Assembly: GCA_021604405.1 (NCBI GenBank)
Contig: BQJA01000001.1
Coordinates: forward strand, 52,890 to 116,889
Direction of reading: 5' to 3'
Length of the DNA stretch: 64,000 bases
DNA from: Nitrosomonas sp.
GTDB taxonomy: Bacteria > Pseudomonadota > Gammaproteobacteria > Burkholderiales > Nitrosomonadaceae
In this document: positions 18,618 to 28,255 of the stretch, piece after piece
How the letters are laid out: every line of letters begins with the position of its first letter
Numbering within the stretch: position 1 is the first letter of the stretch
Position numbers and translations under genes: made by a program
Notes under the pieces: model-generated
What the model saw: only the letters and a program-made list of their open reading frames with translations
Database searches by the model: none
What the model was told of the DNA's origin: nothing

Positions 18618-19946
18618 TCACGCCATTAATGATTCTTCAGTTGTTACTATTGGGAAAGTCATTGAAACCAGCAGTCCTCCCTGAGGATGATTGCTTATTT
18701 TCATAACGCCTTGGTGGTGTCTGATTATCCGTTGCGAAATACTGAGGCCAAGGCCATAGCCTTCTGTATTATTTTTTCTATTCGCACGATAAAAAGGGGT
18801 GGTCAGCGCGGATAATTCTGCGTCATCGACACCCGGGCCATGATCACGAATTTGAATTTCAACATGTTTATTGATTTGTTGTGCGTAAATAATGACCCGT
18901 GATTGTTCAGGTGTATGTTTACATGCATTACGTAAAATATTTTCGAAGGCTCTGTTTAGCCTTTTTGCATGGCCTGTTATAGCTAATTGCGCATCAATAT
19001 GATTCAGTTGAATGGGATGTGTGGGATATTCAAGTTGAATACCTTCAACCAGTTTACGAAATAGTGCAGATAGATTAACGGGTGTTGCGGATTGCTTATT
19101 ATCCTGGTCGTAGTGCATGCGTGAATAATCCAGTATTTCCTGAATCAATTCATTCATACGGATACATTCTCGTTCGATACGCTTAACCTTTATATCATTT
19201 GATGCATCCGGATGCTGTTGCATTATCGCTGAAATCGCTTGTAAACGACCCAAGGGTGCGCGTAATTCATGGGAAACATCATGTAGTAATTGTTGTTTTG
19301 AATTGATAAGGTTATCCAACGTATTCGCCATTTCATCGAGTTCCCGGGATAGGTCACCGATTTCATCATTGCGTTCTAGTAATTTTTTTTCTACACGGGA
19401 TTGCATATTTCCTTCAGATAGACTGCGCGCATGCTTTTTCAGTTTTTTTAGTGGCTGAATAATTAACAAGCTCATAATAAAGCTCGCGACAACCGTAAAA
19501 AGAAACACGATGGCAAAGCGTACAGTATGTCGCGGGTTAGACAAGTACTGGAATATATTAAATTTTCTCGGCGTACTTATCCTTATGCGATATTGGTGAC
19601 CGGAGTCGCTATGATAGTTGATAAAAGATTGCTGGTGGTTTTTCTGAATGTTTTCACTGCCAAAAATGACTTTGTTTTGGTCATTCAGAATCAATATGCG
19701 TTTAAGCAAAAAACGGCCTTTCATTGGCGCGCTAAGTCCACTCTGATAAGGTTGAAGCAGTTGCACTGATTCACCGGATTCAATACGCCCAATAATTGTT
19801 TTCGCCATATTAATCGCGAGTTCCTTATGGAACTCGCGGAGTTCCTTGCCATCCGCTGGCAAAAAAATGTATATTACCAATCCCATCGCCAGTATATTCG
19901 CGGTCAGGAATGCGGCGAATATTTTCCAGAACAGACTACTCAGCAT
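18618..19946 (-). CDS. cpxA: CpxA-like sensor histidine kinase
   Basis: 442 residues from the ATG at 19946; it overlaps the response-regulator gene by 11 bases, so the pair is translationally coupled. Order: membrane helix 1 (about 5-28), a periplasmic domain of about 110 residues, helix 2, HAMP, HisKA with His226 in SHELRAPLGRLQA, and HATPase with GLGLSISQRI. Together with its partner it looks like the CpxA/RstB group that senses envelope stress. The periplasmic domain differs from enterobacterial CpxA as far as I can judge, so the signal may differ. No CpxP gene is seen. Confidence 0.85.
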   Translation of the reverse strand: MLSSLFWKIFAAFLTANILAMGLVIYIFLPADGKELREFHKELAINMAKTIIGRIESGESVQLLQPYQSGLSAPMKGRFLLKRILILNDQNKVIFGSENIQKNHQQSFINYHSDSGHQYRIRISTPRKFNIFQYLSNPRHTVRFAIVFLFTVVASFIMSLLIIQPLKKLKKHARSLSEGNMQSRVEKKLLERNDEIGDLSRELDEMANTLDNLINSKQQLLHDVSHELRAPLGRLQAISAIMQQHPDASNDIKVKRIERECIRMNELIQEILDYSRMHYDQDNKQSATPVNLSALFRKLVEGIQLEYPTHPIQLNHIDAQLAITGHAKRLNRAFENILRNACKHTPEQSRVIIYAQQINKHVEIQIRDHGPGVDDAELSALTTPFYRANRKNNTEGYGLGLSISQRIIRHHQGVMKISNHPQGGLLVSMTFPIVTTEESLMA

Positions 19947-20661
19947 TGATATCTTTTCCTTCGGTAACCATCTGATAGCCTGATCCGCGGATGGTTTTAA
20001 TCGGCATTTTACCTTGCAGCGCTTTCGCCAGTTTTTGGCGCAATCGGCTGACATGTACCTCGATACTGCGATCATAAGCAACTAACTTGCGTTGTAACAC
20101 TTTCTCGGTCAGCTCTTTCTTGCTCAGGACTTGTCCTGCGGATTGCATCAACAATGCCAGCACATTAAACTCGGCGCCGGTTAATTCCAGCGGCTCGCCA
20201 TGCACTTTGACCTGGCGCTGGGCTTTATTCAATTCAATACCATTTAATACAAGGGTTACAGCCATGGCGTCCGTGCTGGTATAATGCTGGCCACGGCGTA
20301 ATACCGCACGTAACCGGGCGGCTAATTCCCGCGGAATGCATGGCTTGCCCAGATAATCGTCGGCGCCCATCTCCAAACCGACAATACGATCAATATCACC
20401 TCCACGTCCGGTCAGCATAATAACCGGGATATTGTGCTGTGCCCGTATCGCCTGTAATACTTCCAGGCCATTGATCTGCGGCATCATAATATCCAACACC
20501 ACCGCGTTGAATCGATGGTCTTGCTGTAATACGTGCAACGCCGAGTAGCCATCGTGACAGCTGCTGACCTGGAATTGTTCATTTTCAAGATATTCTGCGA
20601 GTAACCCGCATAACTCCGTGTCGTCATCTACCAGCAAAATGTGAGGTTGCGTATTGTCCAA
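19936..20661 (-). CDS. cpxR: CpxR-like response regulator (OmpR family)
   Basis: 241 residues. The receiver has phospho-acceptor Asp57 in VVLDIMMPQING, the acidic pair VDDD near the N-terminus, and Lys in GADDYLGKPC. The C-terminal winged helix includes LTGAEFNVLALLM, DRSIEVHVSRLRQKL and IRGSGYQMV. GADDYLGKPCIPREL is close to the CpxR form. The start codon is TTG at 20661, with AAGGTG upstream; no ATG is near. A perfect GTAAA-N5-GTAAA box lies 42 bases upstream, suggesting autoregulation. It is the first gene of the cpxRA pair. Confidence 0.88.
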   Translation of the reverse strand: MDNTQPHILLVDDDTELCGLLAEYLENEQFQVSSCHDGYSALHVLQQDHRFNAVVLDIMMPQINGLEVLQAIRAQHNIPVIMLTGRGGDIDRIVGLEMGADDYLGKPCIPRELAARLRAVLRRGQHYTSTDAMAVTLVLNGIELNKAQRQVKVHGEPLELTGAEFNVLALLMQSAGQVLSKKELTEKVLQRKLVAYDRSIEVHVSRLRQKLAKALQGKMPIKTIRGSGYQMVTEGKDINAE

Positions 20662-20702
20662 ACTTACACCTTATAAGGAACTGCATATTTATTAATACCA
20701 GA

Positions 20703-20717
20703 TTTACCAAACTTTAC
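20703..20717 (-). promoter_or_regulatory. CpxR-type binding box
   Basis: On the minus strand the sequence is GTAAA-GTTTG-GTAAA, a perfect match to the established CpxR consensus GTAAA-N5-GTAAA. A third degenerate half site (GTTAA) lies six bases further upstream (20724-20728). The box ends 42 bases before the TTG start of the cpxR-like gene. Confidence 0.65.
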
Positions 20718-20913
20718 ATTCTCTTAACCCAACTTCTTATTTACATTGGATATCCTTCAATTGTACCTATGCCTCTACGGTTAGCGACAGCAATAGTTTA
20801 ACAATTTACCTGCTGAACACGTGTTTAACTCCGTTGGCTATAAAAAAAGATTGAAAATGAATATAAATTGATATCCGGCGTGGTCTTTTGCTGTCTGTCT
20901 ATATGTCGTGGCA

Positions 20914-20932
20914 TTTAACGATAAGCGTTAAA
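20914..20932. promoter_or_regulatory. Inverted repeat upstream of the glycosyltransferase
   Basis: TTTAACG-ATAAG-CGTTAAA, exact seven-base arms, 43 bases before the ATG at 20976. It looks like a dimeric operator; the regulator is unknown. Confidence 0.45.
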
Positions 20933-20975
20933 GCAAACATCATGCGGGTAATTTCTTACAAAGGTAACAACAAAC

Positions 20976-22256
20976 ATGGCGAATTTACTATCTATCAACA
21001 ATTATTATTACCGGCGCGGCGGCGCTGAAGTGGTTTTTCTGGAGCAGAACAAAATATTCGAACAGCTCGGATGGAACATTACCCCTTTCAGTATGAAACA
21101 TGATAAGAACGAGCCGACAGAATGGCAAAATTATTTTGTTAATGAAATAGAGTATGGCGCCAGCTATGGCTGGCGCCATAAATTAATTAATGCTCTCAAA
21201 ATTATTTATTCCTGGGAAGCAAAGAATAAACTGCAATCGTTAATCGATATGATCGAACCAGATGCCGCGCATCTGCACAACATTTATCATCATCTATCAC
21301 CTTCCGTATTGCCGCTGCTAAAAAAGAATGGCATACCTACGGTAATGACATTGCATGACCTCAAATTATTATGCCCGGCGTATTTAATGCTTGATGAAAG
21401 CGGTATATGTGAAAAATGCAAGGGCGGGCATGTCTATAATGTCGTGACAAATAACTGCATGAAACAGTCGTTTCCATTAAGTTCACTCATTTTTATGGAA
21501 ACATTGGTTCACCGATTGTTAAAAATTTATAAAAAAAATATCGATACATTTATTTTACCGAGCCAATTTTATCTCAATAAATTTATTGCGTGGGGATGGG
21601 AGCCGGACCGTTTAATTCATATTCCGAATTTTGTTAATACAACCGCACTAAGGCCGGATTACCAGCCCGGTGAGTATTTTGTGTTTTTTGGGCGGCTGTC
21701 AAAAGAAAAAGGCGTCAGAACGCTGATACAGGCAGCGAGTGAGGCAAATGTCGAGTTAAAGATTGTCGGGCGTGGACCACAGGAAGAAGAATTAAAGATC
21801 TTGGCTGCAAGCCTGGATGCCAATGTCACTTTTCTGGGTTTCCGTACCGGCGCAGCACTGCATCAAGTCATATCCAATGCAAGAGCGGTCGTGCTGCCAT
21901 CAGAGTGGTATGAGAACGCGCCGATGAGTGTCATGGAGTCCTATGCGCTGGGCAAACCGGTGATTGGTGCGAATATCGGCGGCATACCGGAGCTTATCCG
22001 AGACGGTGATACAGGTATCACGTTTCAATCAGGCAATGTAGAAAGCCTGATCATGTCACTCATACAATTCAAGCGTATGAGAAACAGCGCGGTGGTTGAA
22101 ATGGGAAAGTCGGCAAGACAATGGGTTGAAGCTGAATACTCTGTTGAAAAGTACGCCGAAAGGCTGCTAAATCTGTATTCAGGACTGGGCGTGAAAAATA
22201 TAATGGGTTTGCCTTCCATGTCACAAAAGAAGATGCCTGCGCTGCCTGTTGTCTGA
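20976..22256 (+). CDS. Glycosyltransferase family 4 (GT-B)
   Basis: 426 residues with the two-domain GT4 layout. The N-terminal acceptor domain contains YYYRRGGAEVV and LHNIYHHLSPSVL, and a cysteine-containing insert CEKCKGG lies about residue 147. The C-terminal Rossmann domain has VFFGRLSKEKGVRTLI, VGRGPQEEEL and the donor-site motif PSEWYENAPMSVMESYALGKPV with its Glu-x7-Glu. Such enzymes add sugars to polysaccharide or lipid-linked acceptors at the inner membrane. It is alone here, more than 30 kb from the EPS cluster, so its product is unknown. Confidence 0.88.
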   Translation: MANLLSINNYYYRRGGAEVVFLEQNKIFEQLGWNITPFSMKHDKNEPTEWQNYFVNEIEYGASYGWRHKLINALKIIYSWEAKNKLQSLIDMIEPDAAHLHNIYHHLSPSVLPLLKKNGIPTVMTLHDLKLLCPAYLMLDESGICEKCKGGHVYNVVTNNCMKQSFPLSSLIFMETLVHRLLKIYKKNIDTFILPSQFYLNKFIAWGWEPDRLIHIPNFVNTTALRPDYQPGEYFVFFGRLSKEKGVRTLIQAASEANVELKIVGRGPQEEELKILAASLDANVTFLGFRTGAALHQVISNARAVVLPSEWYENAPMSVMESYALGKPVIGANIGGIPELIRDGDTGITFQSGNVESLIMSLIQFKRMRNSAVVEMGKSARQWVEAEYSVEKYAERLLNLYSGLGVKNIMGLPSMSQKKMPALPVV

Positions 22257-22735
22257 GTACTTAAGCTGCTTGATGTTCTGTTGATATTCTTAACGAAGCC
22301 AAATCAATACCGGGACGAACCGAATAAACGTTATGTTTTTTCTGCAGGTAGCCAGATTGCTGCGTACCCGCCAGAAGATATCGGTTCATTTTTGGGACAA
22401 AAGCAACCGGGTATTTTCTGGGGTACCTTGTTGAATCTGATATCATTCTCACTTTGTAAAACAAATATCGCTGCAATGTCATGATTGCATTTTAGTGCCA
22501 AAATCCTGTCAAACGTTTTTACACTTTTTCATAATTATTACAGTATTTTTACTTTAATTTTATTGGAAAAAAAAAGCAGAATGCTAGACTGAAAATGGCG
22601 TTTATTTTCCCTCAAATAGATGCGCCAACGTCAAAAAAAATCATAACTGCGTTCATAGCGGGGTTAAGATTAATTATAAGGGGAGAAATATACGGAGCAC
22701 CAAAAGCGACATAATATATTCAGGGAGACTCTACA
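22257..22735. other. Intergenic region before the haloperoxidase-like gene
   Basis: About 480 bases. Two overlapping antisense frames of about 70 codons (22261-22484) resemble no family. The right half is A/T-rich and probably holds a promoter; AGGGAGA (22722-22728) is the ribosome site of the next gene. No terminator is seen. Confidence 0.4.
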
Positions 22736-24481
22736 GTGGAAAAGAAAAGCAGGAAAAATGCCGGATACAAAGAAACGTCACCAACAATAAATCCAGAAAA
22801 AGAGCATCAGCAGGCGCACTATTCAAATTTGAATAGACGAGAGTTCATGTCAGGCGTTGGCCGGGTAACTGGCGCTGCTTTGACGGCAGGGGTCGTGGGT
22901 AGTTCAACACTCATAACTTCACATTCAAATGCGACCGAGACCTCACCGGAATTGGCGCAACCCACTAAAAATGAAAAGTCGTTTGTCGATGGGGAGAAAC
23001 GCCGCAAAGTTTCATTTAAAATAAGAAAGAATGCGGCGCTGGATGAAAGAAACCGTGGAGTTATCGATCACGAAACCAATGGTGACGAAGACGAGTATCC
23101 GAACCGAATCGGCAATTTCTCTAAAACACTGCCGCATGATTCCGTAACCGGAGAAGTTGACCCGGATGCTTACAACGCTTTACTGCACGCATTGAATTCC
23201 GCGAAGTTTGACGATTTCGAGAATATTCCTGCGGGTGGCCGGGGTAGTCTGATTAATCCCATGGGTGGTTTTGCTTACAACCTGGAAGGACCGGATAACG
23301 CCGCGATTAAAATTAATCCGCCGCCCACGCTGGCAAGCCCGGAATTCGCAGCCCAGCTCGCAGAACTCTACTGGATGGCTTGCCTTCGTGACGTTCCTTT
23401 TTCGGAATTTTCTTCTCACCCGTTAGCACTGGCGGCTCAAACTGATTTATCTAAGTTTTCAGGTTACACCGGTCCTTCAGACCAAGGTGTTATCGGTCCG
23501 CAAGATTTATTTCGTACGAGTTATCGTGGTGTGCGGACAGGACCGATGGTTTCGCAGTTCTTGTACCTGCCATTTAGCTTTGATGGTATCGCGATTGATC
23601 CAATGATTGATGCGCCCGCCCAAGAAGACTTCGTGACCGATTTTGCAACCTGGGTTGACGTGCAGAATGGCAATGGACCGAGAGGTATACCTACCGACGG
23701 AACCAAAGTTTACCCGCGTACAGTACGTGATCTCGGCAAAGTTGCAGGAAGCGACACGATAAATTCAGTATACTTCAGGGCGATGCAGATTTTTGGCTTT
23801 CTAGGACCAACCGATGCAGCCAATCCTTACAAAAACGCCGCGCGTCAAATTCCATTTGCAACCTTTGGTCTAGGGCATCTGGTTGAACTTATTGGCAAAG
23901 TTCACAAAGGAGAACGTCACGCATGGTGGCAGAAGTGGAATGTTCACCGTTTTCTGCGACCGGAGGCTGCGGGTGGACGTGTGCACAGGATCAAGACTGA
24001 TGGCGCGGATTACCCTGTCCACGATGATCTGATCATGCGTTCAAGTGTTTTGGATCATATTCATGATAAGTTTGGCAGTTACCTGTTGCCACAAATGTTC
24101 CGCAACGGCGCACCGTCACATCCTTCGTTCGTTGCCGGACATGCTATCTCAGCTGGCGCTTGTGTGACATTGATGAAAGCCTGGTACGACGAAAACGCAG
24201 AGTGGCCGTTTGATCCTGTTGAGGCGACACCTGATGGTCAGGTTTTAATCCCCTATGTTAGTGAAACCCTAACGGTGGGTGGTGAACTCAATAAACTCGC
24301 GCATAATCTATCATTCGGCCGCGACATGTCTGGCGTACACTGGCGCGCTGATAATATTGAAGGTATACGTCAAGGAGAAGAACTTGCTATCCGTATTCTC
24401 AGGGAAGAAAAAGTAACCTATGCGGAAAATTTCGACGGATTCACCTTGACCAAGTTCGATGGAGAAACCATAATAATTTAG
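22736..24481 (+). CDS. Exported vanadium-dependent haloperoxidase-like protein
   Basis: 581 residues from GTG at 22736 with AGGGAGA nine bases upstream. The N-terminus has a Tat-like signal: LNRREFMSG followed by a glycine/alanine-rich hydrophobic stretch to about residue 64. The C-terminal half is a PAP2-type helical domain with vanadate-site motifs: Lys400 and Arg408 in KWNVHRFLRPE, Gly468-His469 in SHPSFVAGHA, and Arg529 with His535 in FGRDMSGVHW. Spacing (Lys to Arg 8, Arg to His 6) fits bromoperoxidase-type enzymes, which oxidise halides with hydrogen peroxide in the periplasm. The usual Ser before Gly-His is Ala467 here, so catalysis is uncertain; phosphatase activity is an alternative. 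It is a single gene. Confidence 0.88.
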   Translation: MEKKSRKNAGYKETSPTINPEKEHQQAHYSNLNRREFMSGVGRVTGAALTAGVVGSSTLITSHSNATETSPELAQPTKNEKSFVDGEKRRKVSFKIRKNAALDERNRGVIDHETNGDEDEYPNRIGNFSKTLPHDSVTGEVDPDAYNALLHALNSAKFDDFENIPAGGRGSLINPMGGFAYNLEGPDNAAIKINPPPTLASPEFAAQLAELYWMACLRDVPFSEFSSHPLALAAQTDLSKFSGYTGPSDQGVIGPQDLFRTSYRGVRTGPMVSQFLYLPFSFDGIAIDPMIDAPAQEDFVTDFATWVDVQNGNGPRGIPTDGTKVYPRTVRDLGKVAGSDTINSVYFRAMQIFGFLGPTDAANPYKNAARQIPFATFGLGHLVELIGKVHKGERHAWWQKWNVHRFLRPEAAGGRVHRIKTDGADYPVHDDLIMRSSVLDHIHDKFGSYLLPQMFRNGAPSHPSFVAGHAISAGACVTLMKAWYDENAEWPFDPVEATPDGQVLIPYVSETLTVGGELNKLAHNLSFGRDMSGVHWRADNIEGIRQGEELAIRILREEKVTYAENFDGFTLTKFDGETIII

Positions 24482-24719
24482 CCGCATTGTTATATCCTAA
24501 ACACGGGACGGAAGAAAACAATAGACATTTCTTTGGTTGAATCCGGCCCCGTATTAATCCCGAAGAATTTGAAAAATGCGGTTGTCTATCAGTCTGCTAC
24601 AGTCAATAGCACTTAATAATTTTTACGGTAAAACAGCATAGACGCAGTTTGAATGATCAGACCAAGACACTTTGCAAAAGTGCATAAGGGATATCTATGC
24701 TGGCCCGCATTGATGATGG

Positions 24720-26192
24720 CTATTCAATTTTACTGTCCAGCCCATGCTCAGCAATTTCTGCGGCCCGGAGTAAGGCTTTCGCTTTGTTTTGTGTTTCAAT
24801 CCACTCGTTTTTTGGAATAGAGTCGGCGACGATTCCCGCACCTGCCTGCACGTGTAGTTTGCCATCTTTAATGACGCCCGTCCGAATGGCAATGGCAAGA
24901 TCCATATCGCCATTAAATCCGAGATAGCCGACCGCACCTGCATAGATACCCCGTCTGGATAATTCCAGTTCATCGATAATTTCCATAGCTCGCACTTTGG
25001 GCGCACCACTCACCGTGCCTGCCGGAAAAGTTGCGCGCAAAACATCAATTGCAGTGAGATTGGGTTTGAGCTTTCCATCCACATTTGAAACAATGTGCAT
25101 GACATGTGAGTAATTTTCAATTTGCATATTCTCAGTAACCTTAACGGTACCTGTTTGTGCAACGCGTCCGATATCATTGCGTCCCAGATCCATCAGCATA
25201 ACGTGTTCTGCGCGCTCCTTGGGGTCCGCCAACAGATCTTTTGCCAATTCGGCATCTTCCTGCATAGTTTTGCCACGCGGTCGGGTACCGGCAATTGGAC
25301 GGACAGTGACTGTGTCACCTTCAAGGCGCACCAAAATTTCCGGCGAAGCACCCACCACATGAAAGTCGCCAAAATGATAGTAAAACATGTAGGGCGATGG
25401 ATTGAGGCTGCGCAATGCACGGTACAGCGCCAGTGGCGAGGCGTGATATGGTTTGCTGGTACGTTGTGACAATACGACTTGCATGATGTCGCCATCGTAG
25501 ATATAGCGTTTGGCGCGCTCTACCGCCGCCATAAACGCATCTTCAGTGAATTCCGAAACGGCTTTTTCTTTCTTGGCTGCTTCTTCCAGCGGAATATCAA
25601 CCGGTTGGCGCAATAGCAAAAGCAGTTCTTTCAGGCGCTTGCGGCCAGACTGGAAGGCGTTTTTGTTTTCCGGATCAACATAGATAATGAAAAAAAGCTT
25701 GCCGGAAAGATTGTCAACCACAACCAGCTCTTCTGATTGAAGCAGTAAGATATCCGGGGTATTAAGGGTATCGGGTTGCACATGACCGGCAAGTTTGTGT
25801 TCTATATAACGGACGGTGTCGTAAGAGAAATATCCGACCAGGCCGCCGCAGAAGCGGGGCAGGCCTGGATAAGGTGCAGCGTTGAATTTTGCCAGATAGG
25901 ACTCAATGTAAGCCAGCGTGTCATCCACTTCAAATTCTTGTGTGTTGCCATTTGCTTCGATGCGAATTTGATTGCCGCGGACTTCAAGCCGTGTTGATGC
26001 GGGAAGACCGATGAAGGAATATCGTCCAAAGCGCTCCCCGCCCTGTACGGACTCCAGCAAATAAGAGTAGGGCTGATTGGCAAGCTTGAGGTAGACAGAT
26101 AAGGGTGTATCAAGATCGGCAAATGTTTCGAGCACAACAGGAATGCGATTGTAACCTTGCGCTGCGAATTGCTTGAATTCTTCTTCGGTCAT
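24720..26192 (-). CDS. trpE: Anthranilate synthase component I
   Basis: 490 residues. The N-terminal TrpE domain with the tryptophan-binding pattern (LLESVQGG) is followed by the chorismate-binding domain: [19 protein letters not shown]-like [58 protein letters not shown]. It converts chorismate to anthranilate with the TrpG glutaminase. It is the last gene of rpe-gph-trpE on the minus strand, 63 bases after gph. Unlike many betaproteobacteria, trpG does not follow: an intergenic region and a convergent gene come next, so TrpG must be encoded elsewhere. Confidence 0.96.
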   Translation of the reverse strand: MTEEEFKQFAAQGYNRIPVVLETFADLDTPLSVYLKLANQPYSYLLESVQGGERFGRYSFIGLPASTRLEVRGNQIRIEANGNTQEFEVDDTLAYIESYLAKFNAAPYPGLPRFCGGLVGYFSYDTVRYIEHKLAGHVQPDTLNTPDILLLQSEELVVVDNLSGKLFFIIYVDPENKNAFQSGRKRLKELLLLLRQPVDIPLEEAAKKEKAVSEFTEDAFMAAVERAKRYIYDGDIMQVVLSQRTSKPYHASPLALYRALRSLNPSPYMFYYHFGDFHVVGASPEILVRLEGDTVTVRPIAGTRPRGKTMQEDAELAKDLLADPKERAEHVMLMDLGRNDIGRVAQTGTVKVTENMQIENYSHVMHIVSNVDGKLKPNLTAIDVLRATFPAGTVSGAPKVRAMEIIDELELSRRGIYAGAVGYLGFNGDMDLAIAIRTGVIKDGKLHVQAGAGIVADSIPKNEWIETQNKAKALLRAAEIAEHGLDSKIE

Positions 26193-26255
26193 GCGGTCAC
26201 ACCATAAGAAAATCTGTGGTCAACTGAGAATGTTTGATGCACCGATTATCGAAGT

Positions 26256-26984
26256 TCATGGAAATTGCTTGATTAGTTTTGTTGCTTCAAGAATGGTCTC
26301 TACGATGGCATCGCAATCAAGTTCACGCACGTCGTTGCCTTCATTGTATCCATAAGGTACGCAGAATACATGGCAGCCAGCCGCCCGCGCTGCCGTGGTG
26401 TCATTCAATGAATCGCCAATCAACAGCATTTCATGGGGCGGCACGCCAAAAAACTGACTGATATGTAATAACGGCATTGGATCAGGTTTCCGTTTTGGCA
26501 GGGTGTCGCCCGATACAACGATCTCAAAGTAGTCCATAAGATTCGTGGCACGTAACAACGGCAAGGTAAATACTTCGGTTTTATTAGTAATGCAGGCTAA
26601 TTGAAATCCCGCTTTGTGCAGGGCTTTTACTCCATCCATAACGCCCGGATAAGGACGCGTATTAACACAAAGATTTTCCGCATAGTGGCGCCTGTATATC
26701 GGTATTGCGCGGGCAAGCAGCACGGGTTCCGGCTCACCGTCCATTTCGCCAGTTAATGAACGTTTTATCAATCTTTGAATGCCTTTGCCGATAAAAGACT
26801 GGATGGTTGCGGTTGATAATTCCGGCTTACCCAGCTCGCGCAACATTTTATTGGCTGCAAGCGCAAGATCGCTGGCTGTGTCCAGTAACGTCCCATCCAG
26901 ATCAATCATTACCGCTTTCACCGGCAGCGGAAATTCAATTGCACCGGTTGTCGCGCTGGTGCGTTCGTAATTTTTATTGTCCAT
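26256..26984 (-). CDS. gph: Phosphoglycolate phosphatase (HAD family)
   Basis: 242 residues. HAD motif I is DLDGTLLDT with nucleophile Asp28 and Asp30, then the cap domain, motif II ITNK, motif III Lys in KRKPDP, and motif IV GDSLNDTTAARAAGC. It removes phosphate from 2-phosphoglycolate, produced by DNA repair or by RuBisCO oxygenation. It is 11 bases after rpe and before trpE, the common betaproteobacterial order. About 20 extra N-terminal residues precede the first strand. Confidence 0.95.
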   Translation of the reverse strand: MDNKNYERTSATTGAIEFPLPVKAVMIDLDGTLLDTASDLALAANKMLRELGKPELSTATIQSFIGKGIQRLIKRSLTGEMDGEPEPVLLARAIPIYRRHYAENLCVNTRPYPGVMDGVKALHKAGFQLACITNKTEVFTLPLLRATNLMDYFEIVVSGDTLPKRKPDPMPLLHISQFFGVPPHEMLLIGDSLNDTTAARAAGCHVFCVPYGYNEGNDVRELDCDAIVETILEATKLIKQFP

Positions 26985-26995
26985 ATGAAATACAA

Positions 26996-27673
26996 TTAAA
27001 CTTTGTTAAGCTCAGCACGTAAGGCAGAGATGACAGAATCGTAACGGTGGGGGTCGCTGTCTTTTCCGGCATTGTATATAGCGGAGCCAGCGACAAAAGT
27101 ATCGGCCCCGGCGCGCGCAATCTCAGCAATATTGTCAACTTTTACGCCACCATCAATTTCCAGCATGATATCCTTGCCGCTTGCATTGATTCGTTTACGG
27201 ACAGCGGTTAATTTTGTCAGCGCTTCGGGAATGAATTTTTGTCCGCCAAAACCGGGGTTGACTGACATAATCAGCACCAGGTCAAGCTTATCCAGAACAT
27301 GGTCAAGGTAATGCAGGGGGGTTCCCGGATTAAACACCATACCGGCTTTGCAGCCCTCATCTTTAATCAATCCGATGGTGCGGTCAATGTGCCTGGACGC
27401 TTCCGGATGAAAAGAAATAATATTGGCGCCGGCCTTTGCAAAATCTGGAATAATCCGATCTACCGGTTCAACCATCAGATGGACGTCAATCACTGCGTCG
27501 GTTAATGGACGGATAGCTTCGCATATAAGTGGACCGATAGTCAGATTGGGAACATAATGGTTATCCATGACATCAAAATGAATAATATCTGCGCCTGCGT
27601 CAATGACATTGGTGATTTCTTCGCCTAATTTGGCAAAATTTGCGGAAAGTATGCTTGGTGCAATGCGGTACAT
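26996..27673 (-). CDS. rpe: Ribulose-phosphate 3-epimerase
   Basis: 225 residues starting [13 protein letters not shown] at 27673, chosen for the GAGGA ribosome site; an in-frame codon at 27694 would add seven residues without support. TIM-barrel signatures are [41 protein letters not shown] and EIDGGV. It interconverts ribulose 5-phosphate and xylulose 5-phosphate in the pentose phosphate or Calvin pathway. First gene of the rpe-gph-trpE operon, divergent from apaG. Confidence 0.97.
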   Translation of the reverse strand: MYRIAPSILSANFAKLGEEITNVIDAGADIIHFDVMDNHYVPNLTIGPLICEAIRPLTDAVIDVHLMVEPVDRIIPDFAKAGANIISFHPEASRHIDRTIGLIKDEGCKAGMVFNPGTPLHYLDHVLDKLDLVLIMSVNPGFGGQKFIPEALTKLTAVRKRINASGKDIMLEIDGGVKVDNIAEIARAGADTFVAGSAIYNAGKDSDPHRYDSVISALRAELNKV

Positions 27674-27749
27674 GATATCCTCGCTAAAATTCAAACGGAG
27701 TATTTTAACTGTAAAAAGACCTTACGCGTTAAAAAACCTTTAACTTTGT

Positions 27750-27779
27750 TTGCCGGAAATAGATTTTTATCGTTATGAT
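27750..27779 (+). promoter_or_regulatory. Candidate sigma-70 promoter for apaG
   Basis: TTGCCG (27750-27755) and TATGAT (27774-27779) separated by 18 bases, 47 bases before the apaG ATG. The -10 matches five of six positions and the -35 four of six. Assigned by eye only. Confidence 0.4.
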
Positions 27780-27826
27780 TTACGTATTTTGTTTGATTCA
27801 ACCTGAAAAATCGTGTGCAATTCGTT

Positions 27827-28210
27827 ATGACTGAACCAAAAAAATATGAATTTGATATAACCATACGCACGGCTTACCTGCCTGAGCAATCGGATATGGA
27901 AGCTGATCGTTATGTGTTCGCATACACTATTAAAATTGCGAATATCGGTACCATTGCGGCACAGTTAATCAGCCGGCATTGGATTATTGCCAATGAAGAG
28001 GGGAATGAGCAGGAGGTGCGTGGTTTGGGTGTGGTTGGTGAGCAGCCAATGTTAAAGCCGGGTGACAGCTTTGAATATACGAGTGGGACGGCTATTTCAT
28101 CATCTGTTGGAACGATGAAGGGTAGCTATCAAATGGCCGCCGAAGATGGTCACCATTTTGATGTTCCGATTCCTGAGTTTATTCTCAGTGTGCCGAGAGT
28201 ATTACATTAA
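27827..28210 (+). CDS. apaG: ApaG protein
   Basis: 127 residues from the ATG at 27827; an in-frame GTG four codons earlier is an alternative. It is a single immunoglobulin-like ApaG domain: FAYTIKIANIG, LISRHWIIANEEG, EVRGLGVVGEQPMLKPGDSFEYTSG, and GTMKGSYQM. ApaG binds nucleotides or metal ions in some species; its cellular job is not settled. It is divergent from rpe, the usual arrangement in this bacterial group, and far from apaH here (53673). Confidence 0.96.
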   Translation: MTEPKKYEFDITIRTAYLPEQSDMEADRYVFAYTIKIANIGTIAAQLISRHWIIANEEGNEQEVRGLGVVGEQPMLKPGDSFEYTSGTAISSSVGTMKGSYQMAAEDGHHFDVPIPEFILSVPRVLH

Positions 28211-28255
28211 CTCAGGTGACTTTCAGCCCGGTTTTATCTATTCTTGTTTTAGTCG

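Larger units (their letters stand above)
20662..20975. other. Divergent regulatory region, cpxR-like / glycosyltransferase
   Basis: About 314 bases containing the CpxR-type box (20703-20717) near the left gene and an exact 7+5+7 inverted repeat (20914-20932) near the right gene, both listed separately. No coding sequence is seen. Confidence 0.6.

Noticed and set aside
22261-22484. Two overlapping opposite-strand frames of about 70 codons after the glycosyltransferase
   Set aside because: They exclude each other, neither has a clear ribosome site or family, and they look like chance open frames.
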